Positions 36,301 to 47,463 of a stretch of DNA of 64,000 nucleotides are shown one piece after another. Origin of the DNA: Membranipora membranacea (lineage: Eukaryota; Bryozoa; Gymnolaemata; Cheilostomatida; Membraniporidae). The DNA lies in the NCBI GenBank assembly GCA_914767715.1, contig OU612068.1, positions 29,016,001 to 29,080,000 on the forward strand, in the 5' to 3' direction. The position numbers and the translations under genes were made by a program. Below the pieces are notes generated by a model. That model searched no databases. It was not told where the DNA came from and saw only the letters and a list, made by a program, of their open reading frames with translations. Positions within the stretch are counted from its first letter, which is position 1. Every line of letters begins with the position of its first letter.

Positions 36301-39300
36301 GCTTGTCCGCTAATCACACTCAAAACCTAACTGCTTTTCATCAGACATAAAAGAATCAAGGGTAGCCTTGACTACGCAACACCAGTCTGAGCAGATCAGA
36401 CTAATAGTGATCAAACTGGTGGTGAACAGACTGGTGGCGGGCGGTATCAGTCAGTCAGATCAGCAGTTAGAGTTTCTGTACTTCGAATAGACTGTATAGG
36501 AGTTAGATGTAGTCAAGCAGTGTCTGATGAAGTTCCTTACCCCGACTCTCAAACTTACTTTAAAGCTGTTACTCGCATTTCTCATAATAAATAATATACC
36601 CTAAACACTAATGTCACAGCAGATCATCACCCATATAAGTGCCTGTCTGAGCCGTACAACATGATAATGTATGTCACTGTACAGTTACATGTAAACTTTA
36701 AATGTCAACGCAAAAGCATGCCGGCAATTTTTAACCTAATGATGCCATGATAAAAGACGGAGATCAATTTCATGAAGGATTTGTGATACAAGAACTAAAC
36801 TACTACATGGAGTTACACTCATGTTACATAATCTGTTTGGATTCATCAACACTATTTTTTAAACCTGTAAGGTTTTCAAAACTGAGCCATCAGATAAAGT
36901 TAATCCTACCTTTTATTCCAAAATCCAAAAATAGTTTCTCTCCTACCAGCTGTAAGCTGTCGGCTGCCAGTGTGAATTTCACATTGCAGTTTACTGACAA
37001 TATTTCCAATAAGAGAATAAAAAACTAACCTAGTGATATGCTGCTGACTCCCACCGAGCAGCGAACAATGATCTCAAAATTTTGAGTGCACTCGATTTTA
37101 TTGGCTAATTAGACCCTGCTGCTATGAACAACAGGTTGCCATTTCCACACAGTCGGAGCATATTGTGACCCTTGAACTATAAACATAATAAGGATCCCTT
37201 GTCAAACAAAAGGCTCTTGTTCCCCCCCCCCCCCCCTGTAACAACACACCCTCTCCTGTACCCAGAATAGTTCCAGACACACCACTCCAGATGATAAAGA
37301 AACATCATTATCAGTGGCTTTCTGACTTTTTCTAACAGAGGTGGAAAGTAACTTCTTCATAATCATTGAACTGTTTGGAACTCAATTCAGAAGTATTGCC
37401 AATATCCATAGGTATAACTTTGACAGTGGTTAAAAATAAAGATTAAATATATCTTGTTTGACCAGCACTACTTTATTAATTACTGAACAATGGAATTGCA
37501 GTGTTTGTAATTAAGCTAACAGAATGCACTGTTCAGTCTCAGCTAGATTTGGGTGTGTAGCTGGGAAGATTTAATCACTAAATACCGTGTAGTGTTTGTT
37601 ATGCAGCTTTATGGGAAATGCTCTAGATCTAAAACGGAATTCTCACAAACAGGGCCATTCATAACTCAAAACACTACATTGAGTCGATATGAGCGTGGGA
37701 AAATATCACCATCAGCTCAGAATTACAGCAGCATTTTTTGAGAAAAATTTATCTCATATTTTCTTCATAGGGTCAAGTTCAGTTTGGCTCTCATTGGGAA
37801 GCTTGTGAATATCAGCTATGCAAACTTTGAATCATTGTAAAAGTGCTTATACTCAAATCATCAAGATTACTACAATTACCACCAGACACCCCGCTATGAA
37901 GCTATGAATGAAACCACTTTCAAAATTTTCATTCTTGAAATTAATACAGCCTTTATCGACAGTGAAACTGGGTATATGAAATAAACAATTCTTAAATTAA
38001 ATGTTTAACCTGGTAAGCAGTAAAGCACATTTGGTACAATTGAATGCATTTTTTGTAATGATAATATTGTCAATAACATTTTAAACCACTGCTGACACAG
38101 CTGGGCTTTGCCAAGCAGAGCCACCAGTAAAAAAATTAAATAGAGAGTTGTGGCATCAACATATCTAGCCAGTAGCTTGGCATGGAGTTATATGAGCTCT
38201 CAAAAAGTAGTGAGTATCTTCTTCCCCAGCTATCCATAGTAAGTGATGACAAATGTTGTTGTTAACCAATCAGGTGCCTTTAGTGGCTCTGCTGGGCAAA
38301 GCCCAGCTGTGTCAGCAGTGGTTTAAGGAGCCCATGAAGTCAAGGTACCTTAACAACAGATTTGTCAGAGGCTCGAGCTGCCAAGAGGACCGAATCACAA
38401 TGAGTACGAGGAACATGAATACTATTATCCGACATACATTATATTAATATTTACCACCTCACAACTGTTTGAAGGGAAAGCCTTACTCTAAAAGTTGTAT
38501 GAAATATTTAAAAACAATAAGCTTTAGATTCGCACTAATAATGAGAGTTCCGTTATATGTTACCTTTGATTTGGAGCTAAGATAACGCCAGATAAGAGGA
38601 GGTATAAACTCTAACACAACCAGACACAGCTGTTTCCTTTTACTTCTGAATAACTCTATAAGCTGCTGACAAACATCATTTACAAACTGTAAAAGAAAAT
38701 ATCCTTGTATTATTATTCTGAGTACGGAGAGTTCCCTACACTTTATACAGTAGATCATGGTAAGTACATAGAGAAGTGTTTCTCCCCTACATACAGTACA
38801 TCATAGTAAGTATATACATACATATCTCCCTACATACAGTAGAGCATAGTAAGCGCATAGAGATGTTCCTTCCCTAACTACAGTAGATCAAAGTAAGTAC
38901 AGATAGATATCCCTTCCCTAACTACAGTAGATCAAAGTAAGTACAGATAGATATCCCTTCCCTAACTACAGTAGATCATAAGTAAGTACAGCGAGATGCC
39001 CCTCTCTTACATACAGAAGATCATAGCAATGGAGAGATGTTTCTCCCTACCTACAGTACATTATGGTAAGTACATAACTATTCAGCAGCTACCTGTGTGG
39101 ACTGATTAGTGTCGAGCTCCTCTAATATAGAGCTAGAGAGATCTGAGAAATCTTTCAGTTTTGAAGCTGGTAAATCTTTTCCAGTGTTCTCACATCCAGC
39201 TTCCTGCAAGACAATGGTGGAAAAGTTTATTTCTAGTCTTTAAAATCAACTGCTATCTTTCTTTTGGTCTTGAAATTTACACAAGATGTTACTCAAAGTA

Positions 39301-39601
39301 TCAGTACTGCTTAGCTACTTCTGGCCCTCCCTGATTAGTAAGGGGGCACAACCACTATGTATTTAGATATGTATGTATGACGAGTCTGAAGCTGGCAAAG
39401 CACCACAGAATTTCAAACAAAGGGCACAGATTCGTTCACTATAAATGGTCAAAGGAAATGTACATCACATGATGACACCTACAACGTCAATCAAATCAGC
39501 ATATTTTATTTATTATGTGTTGAGGAGCTGATGAAATAAGAGGATACCTTGCAGAGCCTGCTCCAGTCACTTAGTAATTTAGAGACACTATCAGCCGCCA
39601 T
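30375..39601 (-). CDS. FAM126: Hyccin / FAM126 family protein (12 exons)
   Basis: In known animals hyccin binds TTC7 and EFR3 and stabilises the PI4KIIIalpha complex that makes PI4P at the plasma membrane. Exons (-): 39548-39601, 39093-39203, 38564-38686, 35491-35535, 33595-33678, 33298-33416, 32600-32695, 32128-32277, 31767-31854, 31309-31468, 30945-31105 and 30375-30734. All joins keep frame, giving 516 residues (human hyccin about 521). The start is MAADSVSKLLSDW. Conserved hyccin landmarks in order are VCQQLIELFRS, VLEFIPPLIWRYL, LEACLLTLYNL, TIPSLGRSSVYHEPS, LTESALTRHEQ, LRCYNEVV, RIPVSPELLCELIHGVYF, FNGQPELGLEAL, AIYELYSNVLLLTNAIKNSL and ISITPAH. The C-terminal third is a Ser/Asp/Lys-rich low-complexity tail, as in the family. 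The third intron (3 kb) holds a MITE; other introns hold a minisatellite and a ~48-bp repeat array. Confidence 0.95.
34438..34747. repeat. 22-bp minisatellite, about 14 near-identical units
   Basis: The unit is GATGGATATATTGTGTATACAT, repeated head to tail with almost no divergence (one unit has AATGG). It lies in the hyccin intron between exons 35491-35535 and 33595-33678. The unit contains partly self-complementary ATGTATACA-like sequence. The long open frames in three phases encode repeats of a TyrIle-rich peptide and are artefacts. Confidence 0.95.
38081..38326. mobile_element. 246-bp MITE with about 47-bp terminal inverted repeats
   Basis: TTAAACCACTGCTGACACAG at the left is matched inversely by CTGTGTCAGCAGTGGTTTAA at the right, and pairing continues through the GCTGGGCTTTGCC and CAGAGCCAC blocks. 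It lies in the 3-kb third intron of hyccin. It has no coding capacity and no clear target duplication. Confidence 0.85.
38765..39075. repeat. Degenerate ~48-bp tandem array in hyccin intron 2
   Basis: Repeated blocks of the type CTACAGTAGATCATAGTAAGTA spaced by AGATAGATATCCCTTCCC, about six units. Two adjacent units near 38880-38975 are almost identical. Similar units recur at 42098-42275, outside the gene. Confidence 0.85.
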
Positions 39602-40168
39602 CTTAACACACATCCATAAGCTCGCTATATGCTGAGAAATCCAGCTGAAACAACAACCTTCAAATTAAATTGTGAGATCGGAGAAAAAACACGTTTTCAT
39701 CAATATTATTGACGTTGAATCGTCACATATATTATATCCTAGAGGACTTATTATTCGCTAGAGGGTTTGGTAGTCAATCAGATGGGGGGGGGGGGGGGTG
39801 TTTAAGATCGCCAGTACCATTTTCAGTAACTCAGTAACTGAGGTGGGAGCCAAATATCTAGTGATGGTAGATAACCCCGATAATCAGAAACTAGAATTCA
39901 GTTATCTGGTAGTTTGTGAGGCTTTTTATAATATGGTGACCCTACAATAATAAATTGCTATCAAGGCATGTTTTGCAAACCATCATTAAAAAGTCAAGAC
40001 ATGCAGTTGTGTAGCTTTTGTAGTTATTAAAAAAATGTCTTGATAGCAGTCTTGGTAGCAGTCTTTTACAGCAGGTTGCTTGCATCAACCCTGGCCTATC
40101 CCGTCAGTCGTTGGACAGATAACAAAGTGTGCCACGACGTTATGCTGAGAGCACATGAATGTCTAGAT

Positions 40169-41057
40169 CATGGGTGGGCAACCTTTTCTTGAAAAAGGCC
40201 ACATTTTACGCCAGATCAACTCAAAAGGCCGCAACATATTTTGCAGGGATAAAATTGGAATTGGAGTAGCAATTCTGGCATTTCCACTTGTGTAAAAACT
40301 AAAACAGATTTATGTCTAAAACTGCAGTATGTTGCAAAAACCATCAACTCAGCTGAAATACTGGTTTATCTAATCTTCTTGAGTTTTGTGATGTCATTTT
40401 ACCTCATGATTTGATTGTGTACATGTCTGTATCCCCATGTTTCATGTGTAAGACAAAGAGGAGGGGTGCTGTAGTGCCCTCTCAGGGTTAAAGTGTAAAT
40501 AAAGTTCATCAGGACTGTTTTGATGGAGAAAGAAGTATTTTCGCGGAGCGAAAAATTTTTTTTTTAAATCTTTTTCGTGTCCTGCCAAAGTTTTCACCTC
40601 ACAGCTCCCGCCCTCTCTCAAAGGAGGGAAATTTTCGCAAATGATTGTGAAATGAAGAATTCAATATGGAAAATTTCAGCCATAATGCAGGAGCGCTTGT
40701 CACAAAGGGAATTTTTGTCCACAGAGACTGTTTTGCAAAAAAAAAATTACTATAATGTTAGAGAAACTTGTTATTTTAACATCCAAAGGTCACTGTATTG
40801 TGTTATTTCGAAAGGACAACAACTTGATAAAGTAGTAAGAGTGGCTGGGAAGCTTAGCTACATGCATAATACAGAATGGCCACTATTTAGAAATATTTTG
40901 AGCTTACAGAGCGCTATGCATACTTGGTTCTCCACATAAAAAAAAGGGAATCAAAATTATTGTATAAAAAGTTTTACAGGCATAAGGCCACAATTAGGCC
41001 GCAAAATATTACCCATTAGGCCGCACTGGCAAAAAGGCCGCAGGTTGCCCACAGCTG
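40169..41057. mobile_element. hAT-like non-autonomous element with perfect 8-bp duplication
   Basis: Begins CATGGGTGGGCAACCTTTTC and ends GGTTGCCCACAGCTG. The subterminal AAAAGGCCGCA motifs are inverted. It is flanked by exact GTCTAGAT at 40161-40168 and 41058-41065. Terminal sequence and 8-bp duplication are those of hAT superfamily elements. The internal + frame at 40577-40939 shows no transposase similarity. Confidence 0.9.
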
Positions 41058-41234
41058 GTCTAGATCCTAGATTTTGATTTGTAGAGATCCCACTGGATTG
41101 CAGGCTTGAAACTGGTGTACATGGCCTAACAAATTATAGTTCAGTTATCTGGTAGTTTGTCAGGCTGTTGACAATGGTGCCCTACGAGCAATTGAATGCT
41201 ATTATAGCATGCCGGCAGACATGTGGTTTAGAGC

Positions 41235-42085
41235 AGCCATGCTCGACCTCGGCCAAATCGGTCATTTTGTTCGGCCAAATGCACCTTTACCACAGAAAAT
41301 TTTTTACATCTTGTTCAAAAATAAAAAGTATGAAGGGAATGCCACAAGGTGTACATGGTCTTCAGTATTCTGTCATATCTGAAAGACAGTTATCACACAT
41401 TGAAAAGTCCAATTAATGCACTCTTGCAGTAAATACGAATTCCTACTTACCTTACCTTACTTATAGTGGTGCGTTCATAGGCCCTACCACTTTTTCAGGA
41501 GGTCAATTTTGAAAAAAAAACACCTAAAATTGCCATTGTGTTATACACAGGGATTGTGAAGCAATACCACTGATGTAGTTTTTTTATAATGGCAAATTTC
41601 TGCTTGTCATGAGGTTTTTAGTTCATCAATACATCTAAGACTGAATAATGTGCGCTATCCTTCCGTGCCATGGCCTGCCTCAAAACGACTCCCTTGTGTA
41701 CTATGCAACCACCGTTTTAAAATTTGACATATCACACTGTTCATCCTCTTACCATAATAAATGTTAACTAATTTTTTTAAATTCTAAGTATTAATCACAG
41801 TAGGGATACAATGATGTCCCTTTCTGTTACACTGAAATCCTAGGGCCAATTTATTTTCAATTTTCGTCTCAAAACGGGCTGAAATGCCTTAAAACTGCCT
41901 CTGATTTTCGAAAATTTCCCCTCCCCCAAGTTTTGGCCTGGTCCTACCAAGTTCAAAACCCATGGATACAGCCCTACTTACTTAGCATGATTATGACTTC
42001 ATTTGCTCCTTCAACTTGGTTCGGCCAAATGGTATGAAGCCAAATAAGAAGTTGCCAAATCCAAAAGAAAGTTGGACATGCATGG
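41235..42085. mobile_element. Second hAT-like non-autonomous element
   Basis: Left end AGCCATGCTCGACCTCGGCC and right end GTTGGACATGCATG are inverted relatives, with TCGGCCAAAT / TTGGCTTCAT blocks beneath. The flanks share TTTAGAGC (41227-41234 and 42086-42093), within a longer shared GGTTTAGAGC. No coding region was recognised. Confidence 0.8.
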
Positions 42086-42097
42086 TTTAGAGCATAA

Positions 42098-42275
42098 TGG
42101 TATTTCTCCCCTACCTATAGTAAATCATAGTTAGTATAGAGATGTTCCGTCCCTACCAACAGTAGATCAAAGTAAGTACTGAGGGATATCCCTCGCCTGA
42201 GTGAAGTTGATCATAGTAAGTATGGAGAGATTTTTCCTCCCTTTTATGCGGTACGTTATAGTGAGTAAAGATAAA
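42098..42275. repeat. Second site of the ~48-bp GTAGATCA-GTAAGTA array
   Basis: Units such as CAACAGTAGATCAAAGTAAG match the array at 38765-39075. The two arrays are about 3 kb apart with host exons and two hAT-like elements between them. Confidence 0.7.
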
Positions 42276-43254
42276 TATCCCATCTATTTATTGTTGCTTT
42301 GACAGTATTTTAATTGACCCTTAAGACTTGAGTGCTGTGCTGGTTGGACAGCATATGCTCTCTAGAAGACAGCAAGCCAGACACCAACCACCTAACCGGG
42401 ACAGCCTGCCAAGGGTCCTCCTGCAGAATAGTTGTGACCGCTCAAGGATATGAGCAGGGAAACATAATTTAATTCGCCTTGTTTTACCAAGGAAAGCTCC
42501 TCTATTTGACATCATCAGCAAAGGGGGACAAAGTGGATGTATACTTATACTTATCCATTCCCTTACTATGGTGTTAAAACAGGTTAAACCTTGCCAAAGA
42601 AGAACACCCCCCCCCCTCTAAGGCCCAAAACAGAGTTTGAGGAAATGCAGTACAGTCCTATGTACTAGCAAAGCTTCAAACAATGACTAGCTGCCTGAAC
42701 ACTATAACAGGCAGTTATTACTGCAAGTCATATCCCTTAGTTTTTTGAGATACCATCTACGCCTGTCTTGTCAGAAACTATTTGGAGTAAACAATAGACT
42801 AGATTTCTTATCTTATCATTCATTATTCAAAAAAGTATTTCATTTTCGCCAACAAGACAACAATAAACAAATAATAATAACATACTTGCCAACCTGTACG
42901 CATAAAGCGTTTATGAACGCTTATTTGACACAAATTGAGTTTCAAACGCAAAACGCTAGCAGTACGCATTTATGGTTTTTCAAACACCTGTTTACCTAAT
43001 CAGGCTATCAAAAACGCATCTTTGCTTCAGCTTACTTGCACAATCATGACATTGTTGATTGATAGTCTAAAACTATGGTGATGTCTTCAGAAAACCATTG
43101 TGTTGATTTGATGTGGACTTTTTACCTGTTCAAGTCTTACATCAGGGAATGGAATTCATTCTCCCTGCTTACATGAGTCAACTTTCATCTTTTCTTCAAT
43201 GAGAGTAACAAGGTTGCCCACCTCCTTGTGGTGAGATAACTCAGATATCCTACC

Positions 43255-43285
43255 CATAGAGTTATCCCCGGGGGATAACTCTATG
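43255..43285. mobile_element. 31-bp palindrome with perfect 8-bp duplication
   Basis: CATAGAGTTATCCCC and GGGGATAACTCTATG pair almost end to end. It is flanked by exact ATCCTACC at 43247-43254 and 43286-43293. Confidence 0.85.
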
Positions 43286-43525
43286 ATCCTACCCCAGTGT
43301 TTATTAGACGAGATTAATTAATAAAACACATTTTACAATCCATATGGATAAGAAGTAGAATTGGATAATAGGTCGGATGCTGTTCGTTTGTAAGAGGGTT
43401 TTCATAAAATGTGATGTAAAGAGTCTAGGGGAGGTCTGGGTGGAGAGCTTTATTTGGACATAAATTGCTGACTGTTTGCGAGCAGATGAGATTGGCTGGG
43501 GAAGAGCTATTTTAGACACTACTAC

Positions 43526-43579
43526 CAATGAACTAAACCTTCATTGTTATTACTAGTTGCTATAACTCTTAGTTCATTG
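43526..43579. mobile_element. 54-bp element with 11-bp inverted ends and 7-bp duplication
   Basis: Begins CAATGAACTAA and ends TTAGTTCATTG, with an unrelated non-palindromic centre. It is flanked by exact CTACTAC at 43519-43525 and 43580-43586. The termini equal those of the full palindrome at 44753-44784. Confidence 0.85.
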
Positions 43580-44220
43580 CTACTACGGCTTAAAATTTTG
43601 CCTTGATGATCATGATGACTATTCATTCAGGTTCAAAATTTAGTGTGTTGTTGTGCAACCCGCATTCAGATACTACTGAGTAGTGGTGACGTTCTGTGCC
43701 TAATAGTCCTTTTCGCATGCAGCGCAAAATTTTTTTCGAGGCAATTTCTGGTCATACAAGGCGCCCCAGGAGTTTTGTAAGCATTTTGCAAATTTTTGTA
43801 AATAAATGTAAGCATTTTGGAAAATTTAGGTTGGCAAGTCTGTAATAATGTTTATATGAACTATTTCAATAGCATTTATTTATTTCAACAATTGAATTTC
43901 AACATACCTTATAGGCTGTAGGACTTGGTTGATACCTATGTTTTGGAGACTTAAATTAGTAATGCTCAGTCTTAGTTATACCCTAGAAAATCAGATTCAG
44001 ATCAAGAAGTAGTGTTGCCAAACTTTGGTATTATCTCCTTGACATTCAAAGGTCCTTGACATTATCAGCATCAATTTTTTTCATTTTATGTACAGAATGA
44101 GAAAAATTGTAGTATCACCGCCCTTGGTATCACACCACAGCACATTACATTATCCGGTATACATACATTATAAGGCTGAAGAATAACCCAATTTCATAAT
44201 TAAAATTGTCTCAGTTCTAC

Positions 44221-44248
44221 CAAGGAGTAACAGCGAAGTTACTCCTTG
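44221..44248. mobile_element. 28-bp palindrome with 7-8 bp duplication
   Basis: CAAGGAGTAAC and GTTACTCCTTG pair around a 6-base centre. It is flanked by exact GTTCTAC (or GTTCTACC if the first C belongs to the target). Confidence 0.85.
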
Positions 44249-44745
44249 GTTCTACCAAAAATGGAACCACATCCATCTGCGTGCAAGTATCAGAATTTTA
44301 CCAATTGGAACTCACACCACACACACACGCACACCCTAGTAGGTAGAGTAGTCAGTAGCATGGGCAGGGAGGCTGTCTGGGACCCCAGACAGCTTGCCCA
44401 GGATACTACACAAACCCTGCACCATTCTCCCTGCCTGCACACTGTCACACTTCTAATATTAGAAGATGGATGATATACAAAACTAGAAAGTGCAGACAAC
44501 TACAAAATTCCTGCTAACTTCATTTAAATCCCTAATATGAATTTTATTATCTTGCATGTATACATTTTGCATGGTTTGAATTGTCATTGCAGTAAGCTTC
44601 AGCTGTGAAACCTGTTATGCAAAAAGTTAGTGGCTCACAAACTTTGAGGCAAAGAGTAAACAGGTTTTTACTATTATGTCGAACTGCATAGGCGTATGCT
44701 GACCGATTACCATAATTGGTCAACATAGCCTATGATGATAGGAGG

Positions 44746-45189
44746 GTAAAAGCAATGAACTAAACCTGGAGGTTTAGTTCATTGGTAAAAGCCACAGACA
44801 GCAGGTCACTGACAGTTGATTTGATGAGTTGCAGCCTTGTGTGTGTGTGGTTTGTGTTTGTTGTGGTGAAGATGGGAAGCTTGCATGAACCAAGTTATCG
44901 CGGCTGTGGAGCTTCTGTACCCACCAATTACGTTGCTCAGATGAGTCACTTCTAGCTCATTGGTCAGAATATTAACTTCTGACCAATGAGAGAGAAGTGA
45001 CTCATCTGAGCAACGTAATTGGCGGGTACAGAAGCTCCACAGCCGCGATAACTTGGTTCATGCAAGCTTCCCATCTTCATCACAACAAACACAAACCACA
45101 CACACACAAGGCTGCAACTCATCAAATCAACTGTCAGTGACCTGCTGTCTGTGGTAAAAGCAAGGAGTACTGTTACTCCTTGGTAAAAG
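44746..45189. mobile_element. Three palindromic elements in tandem separated by four GTAAAAG copies
   Basis: Order: GTAAAAG (44746-44752); 32-bp CAATGAACTAAACC palindrome (44753-44784); GTAAAAG (44785-44791); 362-bp near-perfect palindrome (44792-45153); GTAAAAG (45154-45160); 22-bp CAAGGAGTAC palindrome (45161-45182); GTAAAAG (45183-45189). Each palindrome is thus bounded by identical 7-mers, as expected if one target site and its duplicates were hit three times. Confidence 0.9.
44792..45153. mobile_element. 362-bp near-perfect foldback palindrome
   Basis: CCACAGACAGCAGGTCACTG on the left is matched by CAGTGACCTGCTGTCTGTGG on the right. Pairing continues with few mismatches to a centre near 44972 (TCAGAATATTAACTTCTGA). 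Very low divergence between the arms suggests recent origin or ongoing arm conversion. No coding capacity. Confidence 0.9.
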
Positions 45190-45504
45190 GAATTTGCTAT
45201 GCAGAAACTAATAAATTATGATGAATAAACAATGTGATGAGAATTGAGAAAACTTACAAAACCATAATTAATGATCCAATATTACAATTATTGTCAAAAA
45301 ACTAGTACCGTAAAAAATGAAATGAGAAAAATTAATTGTTCCAATTGCGATTTTAACCTGTACCCTTTTTGTCGTAACCCTCACGGTGCAACGACTTACC
45401 CACACAGCTATTAGGCCAAAATACAAATTTTCAAAAATTAACTGCAGTACTTTCCAGAAACTCTCCACAAGATAATGGCCAGGAGAGGGAAACTTTGTGA
45501 AATT

Positions 45505-47463
45505 AATTGCCATTTAAACAACTTGGTGGATCAATTTTATTCATATATCAAATTATTCAATGATTCTTCAGCTCCGTAATGATGTGCTTCTTTAGAACAT
45601 TGGTCCACTCTTAGTGCATTTTATATCTATCGCAGTAGAGGCCTTCCCGAAAACGCTCACATCAAGCCAGGCTAACGTTTTGTGACGTCAGAGAGCTGTT
45701 TGAGTGATCAGCCTATTGTAAAATCAAAACAAACAGAGCTATCTTGTATTCAATACAGCAGAAAATCCATGGTGCTGATTTTCATTTTCCACTATGAGGC
45801 TATGCACCCACATCTCAATTGCAACCTCATGGAAGGGCACTGGCATCCCCATCCCCAAATTTGAGATATGATGGTCTAAAAAGTCAGCTTATTTGTGTGA
45901 TTTGTGCAAATGTAGTTCAACACAGGGCACCAAACTAAGGCTATATTGTGTAGTAAGGTATTCTATGAGTGGCCCCCATTGAATACAATACTCCACTGAG
46001 ATCCACTGGCTAAGCAAACAAACTTGGAATTTTATATTAAAACAAGCACAGCGGTGTGTGTGTGTGTGTTCGATTGAGAATAAATGACACATACTATAAA
46101 CTGAGGTAAGACGCAGGTCAGATAATAAAATAATCCAGCGATAGCTGAGTCATCGGCTGCACGAAGTTAGTGAAAATAAGGCAAAGGGAAAGGAGATCAA
46201 GAATTTTTAGACTTTAGCATTCCAATATGTTATAGCTTTAGACTTTAGATAAAGCTTTAGACATTAACTGTGTTACTGTTCTCATTTTCTTCAAACTGAC
46301 CAGCTTTTAGTATGCCTTATGTATAATTATGTGAACTTGACTAAAAACTTTCGGTGAGGACCTGCTGTTTGCCATCCATTGTATATTTATAATTGGAGAT
46401 TTTTAATTGATAAAACTTTATCAGCAGACAAAAATTCTATGTGATGATAAAATTCTAAATAATGTGCTGGGTAGATGGCGAGCCGAGGTAAATCCGAAAA
46501 AATACTGTGCTGCGGCTAACTGTGACAAAGATTCTTGATTTTTTTAAAAAAATGGCCAGAACACAAAACATCAACCAAGACACAAATTTTTGCTGGTTAT
46601 GTTAATCAATCATTAATTATCAATTATTGTAATGTCCATTGAAATATTATTGTCATTCCGCTTGAGAAACAAGCCTACCTCTGCATGCATATCCTCCACG
46701 GTCAGTTCTTGTGAAGAAACATATTCCTTCACCATCAGTTGCCTACCCTATTCCCCTAGAATGGCCCCAGAAGCTTCATTTTCTGAATCAACAGATTCGT
46801 CACTTGGATAACATCAGTTATCTGACGAAACTATTGCCATCGAAATATTTTGCCCAAAACTTAAGATTGTAAATTTAATAACGTGTGTTGAATAATGTTA
46901 GACAAATTGATCGTCGCTAATAAACTAACTCTGGCTTTGTGAATTGGGGCTTGTATCATTCTATGGTCATGGATGTTTATACGATGTGCATATCACAGAG
47001 TAAGGATATATCCTTACTCTGTAAGCATATTTTGCAGTCATCGATGAAGTAATTTATTATGAGCCCGCAATAATGTTTGTTTTGACAGCAATGTGATATT
47101 TTATGTGGGGAGAGCCTTGTCAAAGATTATAAAACATTGGCCATGTAGACATAACCGCATCCACTAGGATACTGTGTGTAGTCAACAAAGATGTTGATGC
47201 GTGACCTATTGTTTTTGTTGTTGTTGAGAAATTTCTATCAACACAGCCCTCTAACAGCTCTGTGACGTCAAATATTACACCCTTTCCAGAGTTAATTTTA
47301 TGCGAGCGTTTTTAGGAAGGCCTCTACTGCGATAGATATATAATGCACTTAGAGTGGACCAATTTTTTAAAGAAGCATATCATTACGGAGGTGAAGAATC
47401 AGAGAATAATGTGATGCATAAGTAATATTGAGCCACCTAGTGGTTTAAAGGCAAATGCGTCAA
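45505..47463. mobile_element. About 1.95-kb TIR element with degraded THAP-like start
   Basis: The left sequence (about 45505-45740) and right sequence (about 47260-47463) are inverted relatives over about 200 bp, for example TCTATCGCAGTAGAGGCCTT at the left with its complement at the right. Inside, an ATG at 46475 is followed by codons that, after one frame change, read KYCAAANC. That is the opening typical of THAP zinc fingers found in P-element-like transposases. Stops and frameshifts follow at once, so nothing functional remains. A palindromic insertion lies at 46994-47022. Confidence 0.65.
46994..47022. mobile_element. 29-bp palindrome, CACAGAGTAAGG family
   Basis: CACAGAGTAAGGATATATCC then TTACTCTGT, nearly identical to 17195-17224. 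The flanks share GCATAT. It is inserted in the THAP-relic TIR element. Confidence 0.7.

Larger units (their letters stand above)
42881..43842. mobile_element. Third hAT-like element, carrying two inserted palindromes
   Basis: Begins CATACTTGCCAACCTG and ends AGGTTGGCAAGTCTG, an inverted match. The right flank TAATAATG resembles the AATAATAA flank on the left, but the duplication is not clean. Palindromic elements at 43255-43285 and 43526-43579 lie inside and appear to be later insertions. Confidence 0.75.

Noticed and set aside
40577-40939. 120-codon + open frame
   Set aside because: It lies wholly inside the non-autonomous hAT-like element, shows no transposase motif, and is likely chance.
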